Assembly (NCBI GenBank): GCA_022843145.1
Contig: JALHOF010000001.1
Span: forward strand, 62,001-126,000
Direction: 5' to 3'
Source of the DNA: Hyphomicrobium sp.
GTDB lineage: Bacteria > Pseudomonadota > Alphaproteobacteria > Rhizobiales > Hyphomicrobiaceae
DNA: 64,000 nt
In this document: piece by piece, positions 25,778-32,766 of the stretch
Numbering within the stretch: the first letter of the stretch is position 1
Layout: each line of letters starts with the position of its first letter
Made by a program: the position numbers and the translations under genes
Notes under the pieces: generated by a model
The model's input: the letters and a program-made list of their open reading frames with translations, nothing else
Database searches by the model: none
What the model was told of the DNA's origin: nothing

Positions 25778-26752
25778 ATGTCGCTGCACACCACCACAGT
25801 CCGTCCGCGCTCTGCCGCGATCCTCGCGACCGCCTTCGCCGCCCTCGGCGCGACGCAGGCCGTTGCCCAGGTTCCGGCCCAGCCGCAGGCAAAATCTCAA
25901 CCTCCGCCCGCCGCCACGTGGTCGCCATCGACGCCGCGCGAGTTCCCGCCGCTCGGTTACGAGCCGGGCGGATCGGCTGCTGCATCATCCGGCGTGACCA
26001 AGCCGGCCGAACCCGCGCCCGCGCAAGCCGCACCCGCCTTGTCCGCGCAGCCGTCGTGGCCACCGCCGCCGCAAGGCGCGTTCGGCGCGATGCCGCCGCC
26101 CGGCTACTCGCCGCAGCAACAGCAACAACCCGCGCAACCGCAGGCGCCTGCCGCCGCCTCGACCGCTGCCCCCGCGCAGGCCGCGTCACCTCAGCCTCAA
26201 CAGGCCGCGGCCCCGCAATCCGTTCAGCCGCAGGCTGCCGCGCCGTGGCCCGGCCAGGCGCCACAATATCTGCCCCAGTATCAACCGCAGTATCTGCCCC
26301 AGTACCAACAGCAGTACCAACCGCAATACCAACAGCCCCAGCCCTACGGTTACGGCTATGCGCCGCAGCCCTCGCCATATGCGCCGCCTGCACCCTACTA
26401 CCCGCAGCCCGCGCCCCATTACGCTCAACCCCAGTACGTCCAGCCCGCCCCCCAATACGCGCAACCGCCAGCTCCGCAGACGTGGCAGCCGAGCACGCCG
26501 TGGGCTGCGCCTGCTCCGCAAGCCACCGCACCGCAGACCGTGCAACCGTCCGCCGCGCCGCAAATGCAAGCGCCCGCCGCAGCCGCACCTTCGGCCGCTG
26601 CGCCTGCCGCATCGGCATCCCCGGCGACCCCTAAAGCAGCCGTACAGCCCCCCGCGCCGGCCGCAGCTCCGCCCGCCGCCAGCGGCGGAGGCTCGATCAC
26701 TATTCCCTGGGGTGGTGTCATCACGGGCGGCGCGCCGCCGGCAGCGAGGTGA
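25778..26752 (+). CDS. Exported Pro/Gln/Ala/Tyr-rich low-complexity protein
   Basis: 324 residues with a signal peptide (to about residue 31, ATQAVAQ). Afterwards it is low-complexity: Pro/Ala stretches and a central Tyr/Gln/Pro block with QPQYLPQYQ-type repeats (about 165-215), then PYAPPAPYYPQPAPHYAQPQ. The C-terminus ends in a Gly-rich SGGGSITIPWGGVITGG. I recognise no enzyme family. It is five bases downstream of the pump gene and overlaps the next gene, so it belongs to the same operon. Tyr/Pro/Gln-rich exported proteins often build matrices or coats. A role in a periplasmic or surface structure is inferred. Confidence 0.8.
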   Translation: MSLHTTTVRPRSAAILATAFAALGATQAVAQVPAQPQAKSQPPPAATWSPSTPREFPPLGYEPGGSAAASSGVTKPAEPAPAQAAPALSAQPSWPPPPQGAFGAMPPPGYSPQQQQQPAQPQAPAAASTAAPAQAASPQPQQAAAPQSVQPQAAAPWPGQAPQYLPQYQPQYLPQYQQQYQPQYQQPQPYGYGYAPQPSPYAPPAPYYPQPAPHYAQPQYVQPAPQYAQPPAPQTWQPSTPWAAPAPQATAPQTVQPSAAPQMQAPAAAAPSAAAPAASASPATPKAAVQPPAPAAAPPAASGGGSITIPWGGVITGGAPPAAR

Positions 26753-27555
26753 AACGCAGCATGGCTTACCGCGTCCACATTCCGTTGATGCTCGCTGGTC
26801 TCGCCATGACCGGCGCTGCGGGTGCTTGGGCGCAGGACAACTCCGGAAATCCGTGGCGCGTCGCGCCGCGCGCAACGCCATCGACCAACGCCGCCGATGA
26901 TGAGCGCGGTTTCACCCAAGGCTATCTGCGCGGCTTCGAACAAGGCTATCGCCGCGGCGCCGAGCAGGCGACCGGCGGCGCGCCGACCGCGAACCTCGGG
27001 CCCCCGTCGGCGACCGGCAGCACCGGTCGTGGCAATGGCGTCCTGTCAGACACGCCGCCCGCCGGCCTCACGCCGGCGCCGCATCAGTCCCCCGCGGTTC
27101 CGCCCAACGCCGCGCTCGCGCCTCATCACGACCACGGCTCGGACAATCGGGCCTTCACGCCGAAGCCGTCGCAGTGGGGTGAGTATCCGCCGCTCGATTT
27201 GGGCCGGCCCGCGAACCCGTCGGCCGCGCTCGCGCCGCGTTATCCCGTTCCCGGCGCGCAGCCCGCTGCGCCACCGCCCTACCCTTACGCGAGCCCGCCC
27301 GCCCCACAGCAGCCCGCTTACGCACAACCCTACGCCCAGCCCTACGCCGCCGCGCCGCAGCCCTATCCTTATGGCGGCTACGGCTACCCATCGCCTTATG
27401 CCGGTGGACCCAGCACGCTCATGCCCGGCGCCATCGGCCCTGGAGGACCTTACGGGCCCGGCGCCTATGGCCCGAGCACACTTGGCACGCCTTTCGGTGG
27501 CTCACCGCTTCCGGGAATGCCCGGCATGGGCGGACCCGGCTTCGGTGTCTGGTAG
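26749..27555 (+). CDS. Exported Pro/Tyr/Gly-rich protein
   Basis: 268 residues from a GTG start that overlaps the previous stop (GTGA); an in-frame ATG at 26761 is an alternative. A signal peptide (cleavage near AGAWAQ) is followed by a short helical stretch with a repeated motif (GYLRGFEQGYRRGAEQA, about 57-73) and then a long disordered Pro/Ala/Tyr region (YAQPYAQPYAAAPQPYPYGG) ending in Gly/Pro. No family is recognised. Composition resembles that of the preceding gene product, suggesting partner coat or scaffold proteins. Confidence 0.8.
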   Translation: MKRSMAYRVHIPLMLAGLAMTGAAGAWAQDNSGNPWRVAPRATPSTNAADDERGFTQGYLRGFEQGYRRGAEQATGGAPTANLGPPSATGSTGRGNGVLSDTPPAGLTPAPHQSPAVPPNAALAPHHDHGSDNRAFTPKPSQWGEYPPLDLGRPANPSAALAPRYPVPGAQPAAPPPYPYASPPAPQQPAYAQPYAQPYAAAPQPYPYGGYGYPSPYAGGPSTLMPGAIGPGGPYGPGAYGPSTLGTPFGGSPLPGMPGMGGPGFGVW

Positions 27556-27806
27556 CGCCGCACTGACGAGTTTCCGTCCCGGCACCGGGGCGGACGACGC
27601 GGAGAACAATTCGGATTGATGCGGTCACGCCGCATCGAACAACTCGCTCTCGGACCGAGGGCAGAGAACGAAAAGGTGCGTGTCGAACGCATCGATCGAC
27701 GCGGCGGAAACGGACTTTTGATCCGCGCCCGCCACAGCGGCCACGAGGGCTCCCTCCCTTCGCTGTCGCCATCTTTCGAGGGAGTGTTTGGTAAGGAGCT
27801 GGTTCG

Positions 27807-28370
27807 ATGAAAAATGTACTGAAGTCGGCCGCGGCCGCAGGTTTGATGGCGCTGAGCGTGATCGCGCTGCCGTCGAGCGGCGCCCAGGCATTCTGGAATG
27901 GCCCTGGCAACTGGAGCGGTCCTTGGAACGGTCCCGGTTGGGGCAACAACAATGGCTGGGGTAACAACGGCTGGGGCAACAACAACGGTTGGGGCAACGG
28001 CTGGGGTAACGGCTCTGGGACGGGCACCGGCTCCGGCAACTTCGGCATGAACTTCGGCACCAACATGGGCGGCAGCGGATGGGGCAACGGCAACAACGGC
28101 TGGGGTGGCAACAACGGCTGGGGCAACAACGGTTGGGGTTTCCCCGGCGGTAACTGGGGCGGACCCAGCTGGGGTGGACCCGGCTATGGTTGGGGTGGTC
28201 CCGGCTACGGCTACGCACCGCCGCAGGGCTATATGGCCCCGCCGCAGGGTTACATCGCGCCGCCGCAGGGCTATGTCGCTCCGCCTCAGGGCTACGTGGC
28301 TCCCCCGCAGGGCTACGCACCTTACGGCTACGCGCCGCCGACACTGCCGCAGGCCCCGAAGCAGAACTGA
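27807..28370 (+). CDS. Gly/Asn/Trp-rich exported protein resembling sulfur globule proteins
   Basis: 187 residues. A clear signal peptide (to AQA, about residue 28) precedes a mature chain starting FWNGPGNW, with many WGNNNG/WGNNGWG repeats, a central NFGMNFGTNMGGSG patch, then Gly/Tyr/Pro repeats including five APPQGY units. Sulfur globule proteins of purple sulfur bacteria are small, exported, Gly/Asn/aromatic-rich and keratin-like, and coat periplasmic sulfur globules. The composition, signal peptide and the NFxMNF-type patch fit my memory of SgpA/SgpB relatives. In a genome with reverse-type dsr genes this is a plausible globule envelope protein. Generic Gly-rich cell-surface protein is the alternative. 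AAGGAG precedes the ATG. Confidence 0.75.
   Translation: MKNVLKSAAAAGLMALSVIALPSSGAQAFWNGPGNWSGPWNGPGWGNNNGWGNNGWGNNNGWGNGWGNGSGTGTGSGNFGMNFGTNMGGSGWGNGNNGWGGNNGWGNNGWGFPGGNWGGPSWGGPGYGWGGPGYGYAPPQGYMAPPQGYIAPPQGYVAPPQGYVAPPQGYAPYGYAPPTLPQAPKQN
28215..28316 (+). repeat. In-frame 21-base tandem repeats encoding APPQGY(M/I/V)
   Basis: Five consecutive units of A-P-P-Q-G-Y-(M/I/V), the last lacking the seventh residue, inside the globule-protein-like gene. Third-position differences between units show the repeat is held at protein level rather than being a fresh DNA slippage product. Confidence 0.8.
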
Positions 28371-28566
28371 GTTGGCAGCGGCGTTGCGAGTCGAGGCCAT
28401 TGCGCCTCGGCTCGCGCGCCACGCCCTGCCGGCCGACGGCATCGGCGCGACAACTCGAGCGCTACGACGTAGCGACGGCCGCGACCCGGTTTCGGGCCGG
28501 GGCCGCCGTTCCCTGAAATCCGCAGCGCGGCCGCCGGCCGGGATGCACGCCACTCCGAGGATCATC

Positions 28567-30495
28567 ATGTCGAGACTTGCCCTCGCCGCCACTTTGGCCA
28601 TCGCCGGAGCGCTCCCCGCAGCAGCCCAGACTTCACAGTCGGCCCCGGCGTCTCAGTCTTCGCCCTCCGTCGCCTTCTCCGCCGACGTCGTCCAGACGCA
28701 ACCCGGCCGCGATGTTCGCGCCGGCAAACTCCATGTTGGACAGTCCGGCAGCCGCTTCGAGTTCCAGATGCACGGACGGCCCGTGGTGCAGATCTCGCTG
28801 CCTTCGAAGAAACTCGTCCGCCTCCTGTTCCCGCTCGATCGCACCTACGTCGAGTGGACGACACCCGACGGGGCGTCGAGCCCCGAGTCGCGTCCGGCCG
28901 AGCCGTGCACGCCGACGACGGGCGCCGAATGCACGCGCGAGGGCGAAGACACCATCGCCGGCATCAAGGCGGAACGCTGGCTGGTCAAGCCCGCAAACGC
29001 GGCCGCACCGGTCCGCACCTGGTGGGACAAGTCACGCCGGATGCCCGTGCGACAGGAGACGCCCGCCGGACACGTCATGCAAGCCGTGATGATCGGCACC
29101 GAGACCTACGAGAAGCAGCAAGTCGAGCGTTGGGAAATCACGTACATGACGCCGGGCGGCCAGTACCGCCGCGATCTCGCGCTCTACGCTCCGGGCCTGC
29201 AGATGCCGGTGGTCGAACGCGACCCGTCGGGCGCCATGCGCGAGTTGCGCAACATCTCGATGACGGCCCCGGACGCCGCGTTGTTCGAAGTGCCGCAGGG
29301 CTTTACGAAGGTCGAGCAGCCGGGTCAGACGCCGCCCGCGCCGAATGTGGCGCCGCAGTCGGCTGCACCACAATTTGCTCCGCCGCAGGCGTCACCATCG
29401 CAACCGCAGGCCGGATCTCCGCCCCAAGGCCCGCTTCCCCCGAGCGGTCCCGCGCCCGCGCCGCAAGCGCAGCAGCAGGTTCCGGCAATGCCGGGACCGG
29501 TTCCGCACAGCCCGATGAAGCAAGGTCCGGGAATGCAGGGCCCGATGATGCAAGGTCCGATGTTGGGTCGCCCCGGTATGCCGATGCCGCCGCACGGCGG
29601 CATGATGGGCCCGCCCGACGGCATGGCCCAGGGCGACAACATGCGCGGCCACATGCGCGGGCAGATGCAGGGTCCGATGCACGGCCAGATGCATGGCCCA
29701 ATGCAGGGGCGGCCGATGCAGGGTCCGCCCATGCACGGTCCGATGACGGGCCCGCAGGGTGTCTATCCTCCGATGGATCCGCCGATGCCCGCACCGCATT
29801 CCGGCGCTTCACCGCAGCCGGATCAAGACGGTGGAGGCCGATTTCGCCCCCCTCACGCCGGAGGGCCCCGCTTCGACGCCCCGCACACCGGTCCCGGCGA
29901 ATTCCGCGGTCCCGGATTCCGCGGACCAGAATTTCGCGGGCAAGAATTCCGGGGACCAGAGTTCCGTGGACCGCAGTACGGCGGTCCCCGCTTTGATGGC
30001 CCCGGCTTTGGCGGCCCCCGCTTTGGTCAGCCCCCAGGCTCGTACCAAGGTCCGCCCCAAGGTCAAAGCCAAGGCCAGTTCCAAAATCAGCAGCAAGGTG
30101 CGCATCAAGCCCCTGGCCAAAGCCCGCATCAAGGAAACCCGCAAGGCGGCGCCCAACAAGGTCGCCCCCAAGCCGGCCCAATGAGCGGACCGGAATTCGA
30201 TCCGCCGCAGTTCGCACCGCCGCAATACACCTCGCCCTATTTCGCCCCGCCACCCTATCCGGCACCCGAGTTCCATCCGCCGCAATTTAGCGGACCCAGT
30301 TTCAGTGGCCCAACGTTCCAGGCGCCCGGCTTCGGCGGTCCGCCGCCGTCGACGCACGGTTCGGGGCAAGGCCAAGCGCCCGGCCTGTCTCCGGGTCAAG
30401 CTCCACACGCGCCGCCCGCGCAAGGCGGCAGCACGATGCCGAAATCTGGAAACCCGCAGCCGGCTCCGGAACCCCGTAGCGAGAGGAGCCTGTGA
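28567..30495 (+). CDS. Large exported protein: LolA/DUF4412-like head with long Gly/Pro/Met/Gln-rich tail
   Basis: 642 residues with a signal peptide (to about residue 21, PAAAQ). Residues about 35-255 look like a globular LolA/DUF4412-type beta domain (ADVVQTQPGRDVRAGKLHVG, then WEITYMTPGGQYRRDLALYA). The remaining 380 residues are disordered and repetitive: GPMMQGPM/MHGPMQG Met-Gly-Pro repeats (about 320-400), FRGPEFRGP repeats (about 455-485) and Pro/Gln/Phe repeats to the end. GAGG lies seven bases before the ATG. It is co-directional with the globule-like gene and overlaps the following gene by one base. LolA-like heads bind lipids; a coat or scaffold that binds a hydrophobic surface is a reasonable guess. 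Confidence 0.78.
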   Translation: MSRLALAATLAIAGALPAAAQTSQSAPASQSSPSVAFSADVVQTQPGRDVRAGKLHVGQSGSRFEFQMHGRPVVQISLPSKKLVRLLFPLDRTYVEWTTPDGASSPESRPAEPCTPTTGAECTREGEDTIAGIKAERWLVKPANAAAPVRTWWDKSRRMPVRQETPAGHVMQAVMIGTETYEKQQVERWEITYMTPGGQYRRDLALYAPGLQMPVVERDPSGAMRELRNISMTAPDAALFEVPQGFTKVEQPGQTPPAPNVAPQSAAPQFAPPQASPSQPQAGSPPQGPLPPSGPAPAPQAQQQVPAMPGPVPHSPMKQGPGMQGPMMQGPMLGRPGMPMPPHGGMMGPPDGMAQGDNMRGHMRGQMQGPMHGQMHGPMQGRPMQGPPMHGPMTGPQGVYPPMDPPMPAPHSGASPQPDQDGGGRFRPPHAGGPRFDAPHTGPGEFRGPGFRGPEFRGQEFRGPEFRGPQYGGPRFDGPGFGGPRFGQPPGSYQGPPQGQSQGQFQNQQQGAHQAPGQSPHQGNPQGGAQQGRPQAGPMSGPEFDPPQFAPPQYTSPYFAPPPYPAPEFHPPQFSGPSFSGPTFQAPGFGGPPPSTHGSGQGQAPGLSPGQAPHAPPAQGGSTMPKSGNPQPAPEPRSERSL

Positions 30496-31598
30496 TGACG
30501 CAGCCCACCGACAAGCCATCCACCGCCGTCGAGGCTGTCCGTCCCGCCGTCGCAGCGCCTCAGGCCGCCGCGACCGTCGTGCCGCCGATCATTGCGTCTG
30601 CACCGGTCACGCCGCCTGTGGTGCCGCCGCCCCACGTCCACGCCCGCCCCGAACCGCGCCGGCCCGGCAAGTTTCGCCGCTTCGTCCGCTCGGTATTCAG
30701 CCATTTGATCTTCGCTGCGCTCGTGACGGCAGGCGTGTTCGGATACATCTACCAGGACATGATCCTCGGTCGCGTGGCGACGACCGTCTGCGGCAACGAC
30801 GCTCTCGGCCCCTACACGCCCGGCGGCAGCAAATCTGCTGCTGCGTCGTCTCTTGCGAAGGCTCCCGTCAGCGCCGCCGCCGCGCCGCCGCCACCCGCCG
30901 CCACACCTGCGGCCCCGGTTGCCGCTGCCGCGTCAGTGGCGAAGCCCGACCTTGCGCCTGCGACGTCTCCCGCAACACCAACGCAATCGCCATTGATCGC
31001 GGCCAAGCCCGACACATCGCGTGAAACCGCGAGCAAAGTCGCAGAGACGCCGAAGCCCACCACTTCGGCGACCGTGCCCGCCGCCGGTGTCGTTGCCGCG
31101 CCTCCGCCCGCTGCGGCACCTTCTTCCGCACCGCCCGCCGCAACCCCATCGAAACCGGCGGCCACCGCTGCCACCGCACCTGTGATCGCACCTACGACCG
31201 CACCGGCCACCGCCCCGTCCACTGCCCCGGCCGCGACGAGTCCGCCGGACCCGCTCACCGCGGCATGGCGCGCCGCGCGCGAAGCGTTCAATGCCGGCAA
31301 GCCCGACGCTATCGACGCCTACAAGTCGCTGTTGCGCACCTATCCCGACGTTCCCGATCTCGCGGGTGAACTCGGCAACATCTATTACTCGGCAGGGAAA
31401 TGGCGCGAAGCCAGCGAGACCTATTACGAGGCAGCGCAGCGTTATTTGAAGAGCCCCCAGCCCGGCTATGCGGCGTGCCTGCTCGACGTGCTCCGAAACC
31501 TCCGCTCGCCAGAAGCGGAGCGGCTTGCGCCACAGATCACACGCCCCTGTCCTGCCGCGCGGACAGGTCAAACCGCGTCCAACCCGCCGCGCGGATAA
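30495..31598 (+). CDS. Membrane-anchored protein with Ala/Pro linker and TPR-like C-terminal domain
   Basis: 367 residues. A proline-rich cytoplasmic N-terminus with a basic patch (RRPGKFRRFVRSV) precedes one transmembrane helix (about 68-90, HLIFAALVTAGVFGYIY), then a long Ala/Pro/Thr linker and a small helical domain at about 255-345 (AWRAAREAFNAGKPDAIDAY, ELGNIYYSAGKWREASETYY) with TPR character. By topology the TPR part is periplasmic, where it could assemble partner proteins such as the exported low-complexity proteins upstream. The start overlaps the previous stop (TGATG). No known name is assigned. Confidence 0.8.
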   Translation: MTQPTDKPSTAVEAVRPAVAAPQAAATVVPPIIASAPVTPPVVPPPHVHARPEPRRPGKFRRFVRSVFSHLIFAALVTAGVFGYIYQDMILGRVATTVCGNDALGPYTPGGSKSAAASSLAKAPVSAAAAPPPPAATPAAPVAAAASVAKPDLAPATSPATPTQSPLIAAKPDTSRETASKVAETPKPTTSATVPAAGVVAAPPPAAAPSSAPPAATPSKPAATAATAPVIAPTTAPATAPSTAPAATSPPDPLTAAWRAAREAFNAGKPDAIDAYKSLLRTYPDVPDLAGELGNIYYSAGKWREASETYYEAAQRYLKSPQPGYAACLLDVLRNLRSPEAERLAPQITRPCPAARTGQTASNPPRG

Positions 31599-31634
31599 CG
31601 TTGCGGGGATAGATTTCTTTTCGGTTTCGTCCGT

Positions 31635-31650
31635 TGTTTCGCGCGAAACA
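31635..31650. promoter_or_regulatory. parS-like 16-bp palindrome
   Basis: TGTTTCGCGCGAAACA, perfectly palindromic, agrees with the ParB-binding parS consensus TGTTTCACGTGAAACA at 14 of 16 positions and differs only at the two mirror-image core bases. It lies in non-coding DNA downstream of the TPR-like gene and hisF (convergent). Confidence 0.5.
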
Positions 31651-31669
31651 TGAACGCGCCCGGCCGAAT

Positions 31670-31705
31670 GACATGTTCAGCGGGCCGGTGACCGGCCTTC
31701 ATGTC
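31670..31705. terminator. Nested hairpin between convergent genes
   Basis: GGCCGGT (31683-31689) and ACCGGCC (31691-31697) form a tight stem, enclosed by GACATG (31670-31675) and CATGTC (31700-31705). Position between the convergent TPR-like gene and hisF suits a two-way transcription stop, though no T-run is present. Confidence 0.4.
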
Positions 31706-31767
31706 GGAAATGTCATATCCATGAACGGCTGGGATATCCCCGTCGGGACACATCATGCGTTAGCCGA

Positions 31768-32556
31768 TTATCCGCCTACGCCGTCCATCCGCATGGCAAT
31801 GCCGGCACGCGCCATGTGCGCCTTCGCTTCACCGATCTTGTAGGTCCCGAAGTGGAAGATTGACGCCGCCAGCACCGCACTTGCGTGGCCCTCCGTCACA
31901 CCGTCCACCAGATGATCGAGCGTGCCGACGCCGCCTGACGCGATCACCGGCACCGTCACCGCATCCGCGATCGCGCGCGTCAATCCAAGATCGAATCCGG
32001 CCTTGGTGCCGTCGCGATCCATCGACGTCAGAAGAATCTCGCCCGCGCCCAACGCCACGACCTCTTTTGCATATTCGATCGCGTCAATACCGGTTGGCTT
32101 GCGCCCGCCATGCGTGAAGATCTCCCAACGAGGCGGCTCGCCCTCGCTCGAAACTTTCTTTGCATCGATGGCGACGACGATGCACTGCGCGCCGAATTTC
32201 TCCGACGCCTCTTTGACGAACTGCCGGTTGAACACAGCAGCGGTATTGATCGACACCTTGTCGGCGCCGGCTTCGAGAAGCTTGCGGATGTCGTCGGTGG
32301 TGCGGACGCCGCCGCCCACGGTGAGAGGCATGAAGCAGCGCTCCGCCGTGCGCTCGACGATGTCGAAGATCGTATCGCGGTTTTCGTGGCTGGCCGTGAT
32401 GTCGAGGAAACACAATTCGTCCGCGCCTGCTGCGTCATAGGCCGCTGCCGCCTCGACCGGATCGCCCGCGTCCACGAGATCGACGAAGTTGATGCCTTTG
32501 ACGACGCGGCCATCCTTGACGTCGAGACACGGTATGATGCGGATCTTGAGTGTCAT
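31768..32556 (-). CDS. hisF: Imidazole glycerol phosphate synthase, cyclase subunit
   Basis: 262-residue TIM barrel that, with HisH, closes the imidazole ring and releases AICAR in histidine synthesis. Catalytic aspartates are seen in [15 protein letters not shown] (N-terminal) and [11 protein letters not shown] (near 180), with phosphate loops [14 protein letters not shown] and [12 protein letters not shown]. The ATG at 32556 is chosen because GGAGGT lies nine bases upstream; the ATG at 32565 directly abuts it. In relatives hisF directly follows hisA. Here about 3.5 kb with an ATPase gene and an EF-hand gene on the other strand intervene. Confidence 0.97.
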   Translation of the reverse strand: MTLKIRIIPCLDVKDGRVVKGINFVDLVDAGDPVEAAAAYDAAGADELCFLDITASHENRDTIFDIVERTAERCFMPLTVGGGVRTTDDIRKLLEAGADKVSINTAAVFNRQFVKEASEKFGAQCIVVAIDAKKVSSEGEPPRWEIFTHGGRKPTGIDAIEYAKEVVALGAGEILLTSMDRDGTKAGFDLGLTRAIADAVTVPVIASGGVGTLDHLVDGVTEGHASAVLAASIFHFGTYKIGEAKAHMARAGIAMRMDGVGG

Positions 32557-32766
32557 CGCCGTCATACCTCCGTGCCCGGCCGCGACCAGGCGGTTGTGCA
32601 TCGCGCGTTTGAGCAAGGTCAATCGTTCACGACTTCGCATCGTCACTATGCCCAATGCCGCCGCCTATCCGCAAGCAAAGACGCCGACCGGCGCGGCACT
32701 CGTTACATCAACTCGCCACGCCATGCACGCAGCTTCCCTCCATGCTTCTGGCTCATTCGAGGTCTC

